From: Dechloromonas sp. TW-R-39-2
Lineage (GTDB): Bacteria > Pseudomonadota > Gammaproteobacteria > Burkholderiales > Rhodocyclaceae
Length of the DNA: 64,000 nt
Direction: 5' to 3'
Assembly: GCF_016864195.1 (NCBI RefSeq)
Contig: NZ_CP045202.1
Coordinates: forward strand, 2,945,001 to 3,009,000
The translations under genes and the position numbers were made by a program. The notes beneath the pieces are model-generated. The model searched no databases, had not been told where the DNA came from, and saw only the letters and a list, made by a program, of their open reading frames with translations. Shown in pieces: positions 1-9,018 of this stretch (position 1 is its first letter; the number at the start of each line of letters is the position of its first letter).

Positions 1-2546
1 CCGATATCTCGTCCCCGAACATTGGCGCTAACAACAATACGACGCTTGCCGTTTTCCCGACTGACCTGGTTCGGCCCCGGTGCAATCTCAAGACTGGCGA
101 CTTCCCCCAATGGGATATAGGTCGTACGTACATCAAGCCCATTCCCAGCAGAAGCCCCCTTCGGCAAAGCTATCGGCAAACGCTTTAGCGATTCGAGTTC
201 CGAACGCAGGTTATCCGGCAATCGCACGACAATATCGAAGCGTCGGTCACCTTCAAACATGGTTCCAGCTTCTCGACCACCAATCGCTGTCGAGATTGCA
301 TCCTGGACATCACCAATATTGAGTCCATAGCGCGCCGTTTTCTCCCGGTCAATATTCACGGTCAGCATAGGCAAGCCCGTCGTCTGCTCGATCTTGACCT
401 CGGAAGCGCCCGGGATTTTTTCCAACACAGCAGAAATTTTGCTGGCCGTATCGTTCATTACATCCATGTCGTCACCGAATATTTTGATGGCAACATCGCT
501 GCGTACCCCGGAGATCAGCTCATTGAAGCGCAACTGGATCGGTTGGGAAAACTCATAGCTATTTCCCGGCAGTTTTCCAACGGTTTTTTGGATAGCGGCC
601 AGCAGTTCGTCCCGAGATTTCCGTGGCTCTGGCCATTCCGCTTCGGGTTTCAACATGATGTAGCCATCCGAAATATTGGGTGGCATCGGATCTGAGGCAA
701 TTTCGGCCGTTCCTGTTCTCGCGAAAATCCTGTCGATTTCCGGATACTCCGCCTTGAGCCCCTTTTCCAACTGTTGCTGCATGGCTACTGACTGCGAAAG
801 GCTGGTTCCAGGAATTCGCAGTGCCTGAATCGCGAAGTCGCCTTCGTTCAGGCTCGGTACGAATTCGCTCCCCATGCGCGTAGCGACCAAGCCTGAGAGA
901 AGAACCATGACCGCCGTGAAGACAAGCACAACCGGCTTGTTCGCCATGACGCCAGCCAGAACTGGCTCATACCAGCGCTTGGCTGCCCGCATCAGGAAGT
1001 TTTCCGTTTCATCCACCTTTTCACCGATGAACAGTGCAACGCCAGCGGGAATAAAGGTGACGGAGAGGATCATGGCACCTACGAGCGCGGTGACCACGGT
1101 GAAAGCCATGGGGTGGAACATTTTTCCTTCGACGCCGGTGAGCGCGAAGATAGGCAGATAGACGATCATGATGATGAGCTGACCGAATAGCAGCGCTCGG
1201 CGAGCCTCTTTCGAAGCGGTAAAGACTTCGTGGAAGCGTTCGGTCCGGGTCAATGGTCGTCCGTGATGTGCCTGGGCATGGGCCAAACGGCGAACACAGT
1301 TCTCTACGATGACGACTGCACCATCGATGATGATCCCGAAGTCAAGAGCGCCGAGGCTCATCAAGTTGGCACTAATCTGGTAGGTCACCATCCCCGTAAA
1401 GGTAAACAGCATGGAGAGTGGGATGACCATGGCGGTGATTACAGCCGCCCGCATGTTGCCGAGGAACAGGAACAGAATGACGATGACCAGGATCGCCCCT
1501 TCCAGAAGGTTCTTCTTGACGGTATTGATCGCTTTGTCCACCAGGACGGTACGGTCATAGACTGTCACTGCCTTGATGCCTTCCGGCAGATTGCGGTTGA
1601 TTTCGACCATTTTCTGGTCGACCGCCCGTGAGACGGTGCGACTGTTCTCGCCAATCAACATGAACACGGTACCCAGAACGACCTCACGCCCGTTGTCAGT
1701 GGCGGCACCAGTACGTAGCTCGCGACCGATGCCAACATCGGCCACGTCGCGGATACGGATCGGCACGCCCTGGACATTGCCCAGGATGACGTTACGAATA
1801 TCCTCGATGCTACGCACTTGGCCAGGAGCACGAATCAGATACTGTTCGCCGCGCTTCTCGATATAACCGGCGCCGACGTTGCTGTTGTTGCGGTCGATGG
1901 CGATTACCACGTCCTGAAGTGTCAGGCCGTAGGAAGCCAGCTTTTCCGGGCTGGGTGCTACCTGATACTCTTTGGCAAAGCCACCAATCGAGTTGATTTC
2001 AGTCACGCCTGTCACGTTGCGCAGTTGCGGCTTGATGATCCAATCCTGTATTTCGCGCAAATCAGTCGGTGTGTAGGGAGTGCCATCCGGCTTTTTGGCG
2101 CCGTCCTCTGCTTCTACCGTCCAGAGATAGATTTCACCCAGGCCAGTAGAGATGGGCCCCATTGCCGGCGCTATTCCGGCAGGGAGTTTTTCCCTGGCTT
2201 CCTGAATCCGCTGATTGACCAGTTGGCGGGCAAAATAGATGTCCGTTCCATCCTTGAAAATCACCGAAACCTGCGACAACCCGTAACGCGACAGGGAGCG
2301 AGTCTGCTCCAGGTGAGGTAGGCCGGCCATGACTGTCTCGACCGGAAAGGTCACTCGCTGCTCGACTTCGAGCGGCGAATAGCCCGGCGCTGCCGTATTG
2401 ATCTGCACTTGGACATTCGTGATATCGGGTACGGCGTCAATCGGCAGGCGCTGGTAGTTATAGACTCCCAAGCCAGCCATGCCGAGGACGGCCAATAAGA
2501 CCAGCCAGCGGTGTTCGATGGCGAGGCGGATGATGCGTTCAAACAT
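1..2546 (-). CDS. czcA: CzcA-family heavy-metal RND efflux pump (3' end missing)
   Basis: Inner-membrane proton-driven RND transporter that expels divalent cations (Zn, Co, Cd by family) as part of a CzcCBA tripartite complex. The frame is open from the ATG at 2546 to the left edge, about 848 codons of a family of roughly 1,040-1,060 residues, so the C-terminus lies outside the window. The protein begins MFERIIRLAIEHRWLV, a typical RND first helix. TM4 carries the LGALDFGIIIDGAVVIVEN stretch with the two Asp and one Glu that relay protons in CzcA. It follows czcB by 16 bp on the same strand and is surely co-transcribed. Family assignment is strong; the exact metal range cannot be read from sequence. 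Confidence 0.95.
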   Translation of the reverse strand, partial: MFERIIRLAIEHRWLVLLAVLGMAGLGVYNYQRLPIDAVPDITNVQVQINTAAPGYSPLEVEQRVTFPVETVMAGLPHLEQTRSLSRYGLSQVSVIFKDGTDIYFARQLVNQRIQEAREKLPAGIAPAMGPISTGLGEIYLWTVEAEDGAKKPDGTPYTPTDLREIQDWIIKPQLRNVTGVTEINSIGGFAKEYQVAPSPEKLASYGLTLQDVVIAIDRNNSNVGAGYIEKRGEQYLIRAPGQVRSIEDIRNVILGNVQGVPIRIRDVADVGIGRELRTGAATDNGREVVLGTVFMLIGENSRTVSRAVDQKMVEINRNLPEGIKAVTVYDRTVLVDKAINTVKKNLLEGAILVIVILFLFLGNMRAAVITAMVIPLSMLFTFTGMVTYQISANLMSLGALDFGIIIDGAVVIVENCVRRLAHAQAHHGRPLTRTERFHEVFTASKEARRALLFGQLIIMIVYLPIFALTGVEGKMFHPMAFTVVTALVGAMILSVTFIPAGVALFIGEKVDETENFLMRAAKRWYEPVLAGVMANKPVVLVFTAVMVLLSGLVATRMGSEFVPSLNEGDFAIQALRIPGTSLSQSVAMQQQLEKGLKAEYPEIDRIFARTGTAEIASDPMPPNISDGYIMLKPEAEWPEPRKSRDELLAAIQKTVGKLPGNSYEFSQPIQLRFNELISGVRSDVAIKIFGDDMDVMNDTASKISAVLEKIPGASEVKIEQTTGLPMLTVNIDREKTARYGLNIGDVQDAISTAIGGREAGTMFEGDRRFDIVVRLPDNLRSELESLKRLPIALPKGASAGNGLDVRTTYIPLGEVASLEIAPGPNQVSRENGKRRIVVSANVRGRDI

Positions 2547-2562
2547 GTTGTTCTCCCTCGCC

Positions 2563-4164
2563 TTAGTGGCTGTGCTCGGCGCTACCCTTGCCGAGTTCCG
2601 ACTTCAGGACGAAGCTGCCTGACGCTGCATAAGAGGTTCCTGCTTTCATTCCACTAACCACTTCGATGAATTTGCCATCCGAACGGCCCAAGGTCACCGG
2701 TTGCGCAACGAAACCGTCAGGGACCTTGATGAAAACGACGCTCTTGTCACCAATCGTCTGAATGGCGTCGGTTTGAACGCTGACTGGAACTTCGGCTTCA
2801 CTGGAAACGACTTCGATATTCACGAACAATCCAGGACGCCAAGCCATCTTCGGGTTGGCCAAAGTGACCCGCGCTTTGGCCGTGCGCGTATCCTGTCCGA
2901 GCAATGCACCCACGTAGGAGATGCTGCCTTCGGCTTTCGAGTCGAAGGCAGTTGCCTTAACAACAACCTTTTCACCAACCCGGATGACGTTCAGATCTTT
3001 GGCAGGAACGACAATCTCCGCCCATACGGAAGACAAGTCGGAAATTGTGAAAATACTGGCATCTTCCTTGACTGCCTCGCCAAGTGCGATGTGTTTTTCC
3101 ACGACCATTCCGTCGAAAGGTGCGCGGATTTCATAACGATTGAGACTGCCCGAAACCGTGGCACTGGCACCCAGCGCAATCAACTTTTGCTGGCTGTTAG
3201 CAACGGCGATTTCGGCTTCCCTTAAAGTTTGTTGGGCTTGCAGGTAGTCTTGCTCGGCAGAGATTTTTTCTTCCCAGAGCTTCTTCTCACGCTCATAGGT
3301 CGATTTGGCGAGCGAAAAACGCTTCTGCGCAGCCAGAAGTTCACTGCGTTGCTCCGAAAGGCCAGTGCTGGCGATCACAGCCAGAACCTGACCGCGCTTG
3401 ACTGTTTGCCCCAGATTGGCAGGAACACTCTCGACGACTCCGGCAAGACGGGGTACGACATGCGCGGTACGGTCCTCGTTAAACCGGATTTCGCCGGGAA
3501 GCTGAGCCGCTGTTTTGATTTTGGCGGGAGTGGCCTTCTGGATACCGATGGCAGCAGCTTTAACTTGCTCGTCCGTTAGCTCGATTTTTCCTTCTTCCCG
3601 GGTATCGATGAACAGGAATGGGGTGTTTCCCATTAGCACGGATATGGAGGCTTCGAACACATGCGGCTCTGCAATTTGGCTAGTACTCTTCAGGTAATCC
3701 TTCTCGGCTGTAAAGAAGACTTCCTGCTTCTCGCCGCTAGGTCGAGCCAGTGTTAGAGAGACTTTTGCTGCGGTTGGCGCAAGCGGCTTTCCTTGCTGGA
3801 ACAACCAGACGCGGAAACCTGGCCCGCCACTATCTTCGGACAACAGCAACTCCAGACCAAAACCATCCTCGGAAAAAAGCTTGCCACCATGCGGCCCCGA
3901 TTTTGGTTCATCCTCATGGTGCTCTGTATCTCCATGTTCTTTGGCATGGTCGTGTCCATCACCAGCTTTGCTGCCATGATGCTCGGCATCGGCATGCCCC
4001 TTGGCTTCGGCGTGGGCGTGTTCATGTTGTTCTCCAGTTGGCTTGGAGGCACTGCCCCCTAATATCCAAGTGCCCGCGACAATTCCTGTCGCCAAGATCA
4101 CGGCAATGGCGATCCCTTGCTTTCTGGTGAGATTGAAGGTGTTCTTGTTAAATTTCATTTTCAT
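2563..4164 (-). CDS. czcB: CzcB-type periplasmic adaptor (membrane fusion protein) with His-rich N-terminus
   Basis: Periplasmic membrane-fusion subunit linking the RND pump to the outer-membrane channel. 533 residues: a short cytoplasmic N-terminus, one TM helix (about residues 17-36), then a strongly His/Asp/Glu-rich segment (about 45-95, many HDH/HEH pairs) likely to bind or buffer metal. The lipoyl/barrel-sandwich halves follow (LAGVVESVPANLGQTVKRGQ and IRAPFDGMVVEKHIALGE), flanking a coiled-coil hairpin (about 265-325). The start has a GGAG-like RBS and lies 9 bp after czcC. This protein is longer than many HlyD adaptors because of the His-rich insertion. Assignment is secure at family level. 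Confidence 0.94.
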   Translation of the reverse strand: MKMKFNKNTFNLTRKQGIAIAVILATGIVAGTWILGGSASKPTGEQHEHAHAEAKGHADAEHHGSKAGDGHDHAKEHGDTEHHEDEPKSGPHGGKLFSEDGFGLELLLSEDSGGPGFRVWLFQQGKPLAPTAAKVSLTLARPSGEKQEVFFTAEKDYLKSTSQIAEPHVFEASISVLMGNTPFLFIDTREEGKIELTDEQVKAAAIGIQKATPAKIKTAAQLPGEIRFNEDRTAHVVPRLAGVVESVPANLGQTVKRGQVLAVIASTGLSEQRSELLAAQKRFSLAKSTYEREKKLWEEKISAEQDYLQAQQTLREAEIAVANSQQKLIALGASATVSGSLNRYEIRAPFDGMVVEKHIALGEAVKEDASIFTISDLSSVWAEIVVPAKDLNVIRVGEKVVVKATAFDSKAEGSISYVGALLGQDTRTAKARVTLANPKMAWRPGLFVNIEVVSSEAEVPVSVQTDAIQTIGDKSVVFIKVPDGFVAQPVTLGRSDGKFIEVVSGMKAGTSYAASGSFVLKSELGKGSAEHSH

Positions 4165-4173
4165 GACGGGCTC

Positions 4174-5496
4174 CTACGGACGGCTGGGGACTGCAGATTG
4201 CATTGACTCGATGGAGCCCAAAATGCGCTCCAATTCGGCAGCGGTCCGATGAGCATCGGACAAACTTCTCAGGTATTGGGCTCTCGCCTGAAAGAAAGTA
4301 CGTTGTGCATCCAATACCTCCAAAAAGCTGAACTTCCCCAATTCAAATCCTTTGCTGGCGGCCTCATAGGCGCTACGAGCCCCCGGCATGATTTCGCTTT
4401 GCAAGGCTTGTGCTTCAACAAGCAGCGCTTTTAGCCGCTCCTCGTTTTGTGTCACTTCAGTGCTCAAACGAACCTCGGTAACACTGAGCTCGTCCCGCGC
4501 CTTGTCGGCTCGACGCTGTGCCTCAAGCACATTGCCCTGATTACGGTCGAAGATCGGGAACGGAATTGAGAAACCCACAATGGTTTGGTTGCGCCCCAGC
4601 TCTTCAACCTTTTTGGATCCCAGGCTGACGGTAACGTCAGGAATCCCGCGAGAACGCTCCAAATCGGCGAGTGCTGAAAAGCGATCGACTTCATGGCGTG
4701 CGCGAAGAAGTGCCGGAGAAACGTTCAGGCGACGGGTGATTTCTTCGGTGGAGCGGACCGGCGGCAACATATCGGTGCGTCCTTCGGCCTGTTCGAAGCG
4801 CGGCGTCGAACTTCCCCAACTTGCGGCCAAACGTTTCCGGGCAATCACCAGTTCTCGTTGTGCCTGGTTCAACTCCACTCGTGCTGAGGCTTCCGCAACA
4901 CGGGCTTTTGTTTCCTCAACCGGCGAGATCTTGCCGGCGGTCACACGTCGTGAAGCCGCCTGGCTGGCGCGCTGGGCTAGGCTGAGCAAGTCCTCGGCCT
5001 GTTGAATACGTTCCTGAGCAACCAGAACATCAAAAAAGGCCCCGATCACGGTGGCGCGTACCTCAAGGCTTTTGGCTGCTAGATCGGCTGCTGCTACATC
5101 TCGACCCCGCTCGGCAGATGCAATTCGGGCAGACCGCTTGCCACCAAGCTCGATCCGTTGGTTCAACTGGATCGTCGTGGTCCGCGTGGCCTTATTCTGT
5201 GTATCTTCAACTAAAGATGAAAATTCCGGATTGGGCAGAATGCCTGCTTGGATTACAGCCCCTTCGACTGCACGTAATTCATTGGCGGCAGCGGACAATT
5301 CCGGATTGGACGTTAATGCGAGATCAATCGCCGCCGAAAGGGTCAAGGTTCCAACCGGCTCCTTGGCAAGCGTAGGTGCGAACGTCGTCGAAGTCAGCCG
5401 GTCTTGCGACTGGGCATTGAGATGGGGGCTGGCCAACACCGTCAATCCGAACAGGGTTCGGAGCAGCAATGCGGTAGCGAAATTCCTTGGGTACAT
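4174..5496 (-). CDS. czcC: CzcC-type outer-membrane efflux channel (TolC/OEP family)
   Basis: Outer-membrane channel of the cation efflux complex. 440 residues with a probable Sec signal peptide (residues 1-28, ending at LNAQS) and the two OEP repeats of the TolC superfamily. The opening LTLSAAIDLALTSNPELSAA is the classic first helix-loop of each repeat. Long amphipathic coiled coils follow (about 145-230 and 330-420). First gene of the czcCBA run on the minus strand, 124 bp downstream of czcI, with a stem-loop in between. Slightly longer than the roughly 420-residue CzcC of Cupriavidus. Confidence 0.92.
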   Translation of the reverse strand: MYPRNFATALLLRTLFGLTVLASPHLNAQSQDRLTSTTFAPTLAKEPVGTLTLSAAIDLALTSNPELSAAANELRAVEGAVIQAGILPNPEFSSLVEDTQNKATRTTTIQLNQRIELGGKRSARIASAERGRDVAAADLAAKSLEVRATVIGAFFDVLVAQERIQQAEDLLSLAQRASQAASRRVTAGKISPVEETKARVAEASARVELNQAQRELVIARKRLAASWGSSTPRFEQAEGRTDMLPPVRSTEEITRRLNVSPALLRARHEVDRFSALADLERSRGIPDVTVSLGSKKVEELGRNQTIVGFSIPFPIFDRNQGNVLEAQRRADKARDELSVTEVRLSTEVTQNEERLKALLVEAQALQSEIMPGARSAYEAASKGFELGKFSFLEVLDAQRTFFQARAQYLRSLSDAHRTAAELERILGSIESMQSAVPSRP

Positions 5497-5529
5497 CCGA
5501 TTCTCCAGTGATGAAATACACGTTGGGGA

Positions 5530-5621
5530 ATCGGCGGGGCGCCAACTGACAAGCAGAATGGCACAGAGCGCGGCTCAGGCCGCAGCAAAAAGGTTTGGGA
5601 AAATACCCCAGCCCCGCCGAT
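5530..5621 (-). repeat. Inverted repeat in the czcI-czcC intercistronic gap
   Basis: ATCGGCGGGGC at 5530-5540 is exactly complementary to GCCCCGCCGAT at 5611-5621, giving an 11-bp GC-rich stem around a 70-nt loop. The second arm runs into the stop codon of czcI. This could set a different mRNA level or stability for czcI and czcCBA. There is no U-tract, so it is not a canonical terminator. Confidence 0.6.
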
Positions 5622-5965
5622 CAGGCGGAGATGGACCAGTTGGGGCGTTCGGGCTGGTCGCCAGGCGGTGAAGTCAACAACGGAACTGTCTGAAAAAGAT
5701 CCTCAACGCCCTCGAATTCGGGCAGAGAACCGCTGAAGGCAGTCAACGCAGCAATACAGCCCGCATGACAGACACCGCAATCATTGTCCACATCAGAAAT
5801 AGAACCTTTGGCAAGCTTCTCGCTGTCGTCTGTCTGATGCTTGTGGTCGTGGTGACCGAAGTGCTTCGCCGATCCCGTTTCGTGCTGGCAATAGGTCGCT
5901 GCCACCGCCCAGGAAATCTGGAGCGGCAAAACAATCAACAGGAAAATGGATAGCCAGCGACGCAT
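5621..5965 (-). CDS. czcI: CzcI-like small metal-resistance protein
   Basis: 114-residue exported protein beginning MRRWLSIFLLIVLPLQISWA, a clear signal peptide or anchor. It is followed by a His-rich stretch (HFGHHDHKHQ, about residues 36-45) and a CGVCHAGC double-Cys motif near residues 64-71. This layout (signal, His cluster, Cys pairs, directly upstream of czcC) matches the CzcI family of beta-proteobacterial cation-resistance operons, whose role is accessory or regulatory and poorly defined. The frame and start are supported by its position as first gene of the czcICBA run. Confidence 0.8.
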   Translation of the reverse strand: MRRWLSIFLLIVLPLQISWAVAATYCQHETGSAKHFGHHDHKHQTDDSEKLAKGSISDVDNDCGVCHAGCIAALTAFSGSLPEFEGVEDLFQTVPLLTSPPGDQPERPNWSISA

Positions 5966-6041
5966 GGGATGAATGGTAACAGAACAAAAGTGTGTTCAAA
6001 CAACAAGTCTGCGGAGGTAACGTAGGGAAAGGCGGGGTGCG

Positions 6042-6066
6042 GATGACCAGGGTTTTCCTGGTCATC
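6042..6066 (-). terminator. Strong hairpin downstream of the 6102-6479 gene
   Basis: GATGACCAGG (6042-6051) pairs perfectly with CCTGGTCATC (6057-6066) around a 5-nt loop. It lies between the small periplasmic gene and czcI, both on the minus strand. There is no clear U-run, so it may attenuate transcription or protect the mRNA rather than terminate fully. Confidence 0.5.
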
Positions 6067-6101
6067 GTCCGATGGGCAACACATCAGTCCTCGGGGCGGA
6101 A

Positions 6102-6479
6102 TTAACCGCCCAGGTACAACGCCTCGCGTTGCTTCTTTTCTTCCGGCGTCATTTGCATGGAAGGCGCGGGGGTGTTGTGCTGGAGTTTGTCGACGTGTTG
6201 CCATTTCCCATCGCGATAGGCATATTCGTGCGGAATCAGCACCCAGCCCTGATCGCCGCCAACATAGCGATACTGGCCGTCCGCACTTACTGGGTTGCGT
6301 TTGAAGTCATCGAGTTCCTGTTGCACTTGCTGGGCGGATTTGCTGCCCGAACCGTGCGCCGGGTAGAATTTTGTCGCACCCTCCGATGGGTTATGCATGA
6401 CTGATTCGGCCAACACCTGGCCTGACAGTGCCAAACCGGCACAAAGAACGGGGATGGAAAGGGCTTGTTTGACGTTCAT
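6102..6479 (-). CDS. Small exported protein of the metal-resistance cluster, family unknown
   Basis: 125 residues with a signal peptide (MNVKQALSIPVLCAGLALSGQVLA, cleavage near residue 24). The mature part is about 100 residues, hydrophilic, with a Trp/Tyr/His-rich middle (GQYRYVGGDQGWVLIPHEYAYRDGKW) and a charged tail ending EALYLGG. I do not recognise the family; there is no Cys in the mature part and no TM. It lies divergent to the czcR/czcS pair (145-bp shared upstream region) and upstream of czcI, as periplasmic metal-responsive genes such as czcE do elsewhere. A role in periplasmic metal sensing or buffering is inference from position only. Confidence 0.7.
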   Translation of the reverse strand: MNVKQALSIPVLCAGLALSGQVLAESVMHNPSEGATKFYPAHGSGSKSAQQVQQELDDFKRNPVSADGQYRYVGGDQGWVLIPHEYAYRDGKWQHVDKLQHNTPAPSMQMTPEEKKQREALYLGG

Positions 6480-6624
6480 GATGGAACTCCTTCATTGATC
6501 TTTCGGTTCATCGGTTTTGTGGAATGCCGAACAACTGAACGGCATGGATGAACTATAAAAAATCAGCACTGACAGAACGCCAACAGGAAGTTTACAAAAT
6601 TGACATCTTTCGATTCGGGACGAG
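6480..6624. promoter_or_regulatory. Divergent control region between the small periplasmic gene and czcR
   Basis: 145 bp between divergent genes. It is AT-richer than its surroundings, with a TATAAA-like box near 6555 and AAAATTGACA at 6595-6605, just before czcR. The latter resembles a half site of CusR/CopR-type boxes. A response-regulator-controlled divergent promoter is expected here, but no complete palindromic box could be established by eye. Confidence 0.35.
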
Positions 6625-7308
6625 ATGAAGCTACTGGTTGTCGAAGATGAGCAAAAGCTTGCCCAATACCTGCAAAAGGGATTGGGTTCTGCAGGCTTTG
6701 TCGTTGACCTTGCCCATGACGGTGTAACCGGGCTCCACATGAGTCTGGAGTTCGATTACGCGGCCATCATCCTCGACTCCATGCTGCCCGGCATGGACGG
6801 ACTTGCCTTGCTGGCTGCCTTGCGTACCAAAAAACAAACGCCGGTCTTGATGTTGACCGCGCTGGGTAAAGTGGAAGACCGGGTCAACGGTTTGCAGACG
6901 GGCGCCGACGACTATCTGGTCAAGCCGTTTGCCTTTTCGGAGCTGATCGCTCGAATCCAGGGACTGCTGCGCCGCTCGGCGCAGCATCAACCGGAAAGCA
7001 CGTCGAACCGTCTGGCATTGCACGATCTTGAAATGGATCTGGCTCGCCGTAAGGTCTCCAGGAATGGTCAGCGTATCGACCTGAGTGCCAAGGAGTTCTT
7101 GCTGCTTTCTCTGTTTCTGAGGAAACAAGGCGAGGTGCTATCGCGTACCGAGATTGCCGAGCAGGTTTGGGATATGAATTTCGACAGCAACACCAATGTA
7201 GTCGAAGTTTCGATCAAGCGACTTCGCGCCAAAATGGATACACCCTTCGAGCTCCAACTACTGCACACCGTACGAGGCATGGGTTATGTCCTCGAAATGC
7301 GCGAATGA
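6625..7308 (+). CDS. czcR: OmpR-family response regulator (CzcR/CusR-like)
   Basis: 227 residues. The receiver domain (1-115) has phospho-acceptor Asp51 (LDSMLPGMDG), the acidic pair at residues 7-8 and the switch Lys in DDYLVKPFAF. A winged-helix DNA-binding domain (about 130-225) ends in the family signature VVEVSIKRLRAK and LLHTVRGMGYVL. It is divergent from the metal-efflux genes and overlaps the sensor kinase by an ATGA, so the two are translationally coupled. Control of the adjacent czc operon is inferred from position. Confidence 0.9.
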   Translation: MKLLVVEDEQKLAQYLQKGLGSAGFVVDLAHDGVTGLHMSLEFDYAAIILDSMLPGMDGLALLAALRTKKQTPVLMLTALGKVEDRVNGLQTGADDYLVKPFAFSELIARIQGLLRRSAQHQPESTSNRLALHDLEMDLARRKVSRNGQRIDLSAKEFLLLSLFLRKQGEVLSRTEIAEQVWDMNFDSNTNVVEVSIKRLRAKMDTPFELQLLHTVRGMGYVLEMRE

Positions 7309-8639
7309 AACTTGGCAAACAGATTAACCCGACGCTGAGTGGTCGCCTTGTACGCTGGCTCGCCTCACTAAGTTTGGGTGTCCTTGGATGTTTGTGTCTC
7401 GGAGTATTTTTCTCGGTCAAAATCAATCTTGAGTCACAACAGGATCTACGCCTTGAAAAGCTCAGTACGGCAATTCAGCACCTGTTTGAAGAAACGCCGG
7501 CACACCTGCAACCGGAAACACTGGAACATGACCTGGAAGATCTTCTGAAGATCAATCGGGACTTGCATCTCAAGTTGCTCGATAGATTGGGTGAGGCTCG
7601 TTTCATTTCGACGCCAAGTGCGTGGCCGTTAAAAGCGCGCTTTCACTCGCTTGCACTTCCCGACGGAGCTCCGAGGACAAATTTTGCCGTTGCCGAACTG
7701 GCGCTCGACACCGCGCCGGACGAGGCTATTCTGGATCGCCTCGCAGCCATTCTCTGGGGGGCTGCATTGATCGGCAGTGCTGCGATCACCGTGGGCGGTT
7801 ACCTGCTCGTTTATTTTGGACTGGCCCCCATTCGGACACTGGCTGAGCAAACGCGCTGTCTCGCAATACTTTCCCTCGACAAACGGTTGGAAACTGAGGG
7901 GATTCCCGCCGAGCTACAAGTGCTTGTCGATCAGTTCAACGATTTGCTAAACCGACTGGAAAAAGCCTACCAGCAGCTCGAAGGATTCAATGCCGATGTA
8001 GCGCACGAATTGAGAACGCCGTTGGCGAGTATCATCGCTAGCAGTGAATTGGCTTTGCGTAGCAACGACAAGGATGAAAATCTGCGTGATTGCATCGGTG
8101 CGAATCTCGAAGAAATGCACAGGCTGTCGGGCATAGTGAATGACATGCTGTTCCTGTCGCAAGCCGACCGGGGTGCAAAAGCCCGGCGGAAACCCATTCA
8201 AAGCCTCGCCCAACTCTGCACTGAGGTGGCTGACTACTATGAAGCCGTGCTGATTGAGTCCGACCTTCAGTTGTCGATTGAAGGTGACGCTTCCGGCCTG
8301 TTCGATGCTGCACTGCTACGGCGCGTACTGTCCAATTTACTGAATAATGCAGCTCGATATGCCGATCACGGGAGTGCAATCGTGATCCGGATAACGCCGA
8401 AAACAGATGGACGACTTAAACTCTCGGTGATCAACCGAGGCAAACCGATTCCTGATGAAAGCCTGCCTCATATCTTCAATCGTTTTTACCGCGTAGACAC
8501 GTCACGTAGCCACGGCCACCAAAATCACGGACTGGGCCTCGCCATCGTTAGCGCGATTGCGCGGATGCATGACGGGGAGGCATTCGCAATATCGGGGAGC
8601 GATGAAATCGAAATTGGTGTGTTGTTGACTTCTGGGTGA
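7305..8639 (+). CDS. czcS: Heavy-metal sensor histidine kinase (CzcS/CusS-like)
   Basis: 444 residues from the ATG that overlaps the czcR stop. An upstream in-frame extension exists but lies inside czcR. Architecture: TM1 (about 20-45), a periplasmic sensor loop of roughly 120 residues, TM2 (about 160-185), HAMP, DHp with the phospho-accepting His234 in FNADVAHELRTPLAS, then HATPase_c with N-box (NLLNNAARYA) and G-box (HGLGLAIVSAIARMH). Partner of the response regulator at 6625. Metal sensing is inferred from neighbours. Confidence 0.88.
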   Translation: MKLGKQINPTLSGRLVRWLASLSLGVLGCLCLGVFFSVKINLESQQDLRLEKLSTAIQHLFEETPAHLQPETLEHDLEDLLKINRDLHLKLLDRLGEARFISTPSAWPLKARFHSLALPDGAPRTNFAVAELALDTAPDEAILDRLAAILWGAALIGSAAITVGGYLLVYFGLAPIRTLAEQTRCLAILSLDKRLETEGIPAELQVLVDQFNDLLNRLEKAYQQLEGFNADVAHELRTPLASIIASSELALRSNDKDENLRDCIGANLEEMHRLSGIVNDMLFLSQADRGAKARRKPIQSLAQLCTEVADYYEAVLIESDLQLSIEGDASGLFDAALLRRVLSNLLNNAARYADHGSAIVIRITPKTDGRLKLSVINRGKPIPDESLPHIFNRFYRVDTSRSHGHQNHGLGLAIVSAIARMHDGEAFAISGSDEIEIGVLLTSG

Positions 8640-8729
8640 AGCCTGCCCCAATGCAGCAATGGCATATATAGTCGCTTTGCTGGATTTAGCTTAAGCTTTG
8701 CCTAGCTGATACAATCGAAAATTGTTCGC

Positions 8730-8890
8730 GGTGCCTGCTTGCCTTTTTGGCAGCGGGTGAAACGGGAAACAGGTCAAATGCCTGTGCTGCCCCCGCAACG
8801 GTAGGGAAGTGCGGAATCATCTCAAGGCCACTGGGTTCTATCCTGGGAAGGCGATGGTTCAAAACTCCTGAGCCCGGAGACCGGCCACGG
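8730..8890 (+). ncRNA. Cobalamin (B12) riboswitch
   Basis: All core blocks of the AdoCbl/cobalamin aptamer are present in order: GGTGCCTGC at 8730, GGTGAAACGGGAAACAGG (8756-8773), CTGCCCCCGCAACGGTA (8787-8803), GCCACTGG...GGGAAGGCG (8827-8853) and AGCCCGGAGACCGGCC (8871-8886). A 6-bp stem (CGTTGC/GCAACG, 8905-8922) and a 128-nt leader separate it from the porin-like gene, whose AAGGGG ribosome site lies at about 9008. High B12 should lower expression of the downstream genes. A TACAAT box at 8710 is a possible -10 element. Confidence 0.92.
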
Positions 8891-9018
8891 ACAATCAGCG
8901 GAAGCGTTGCGGGGATGCAACGGCCGGCGCGATTCCTATTGCCCCTGCTTTTCCCCGTTCCGTCTCCACCTTCGTCGATGACCGGCTGCGGGGACGCTCG
9001 CCGGAACAAGGGGCCATC

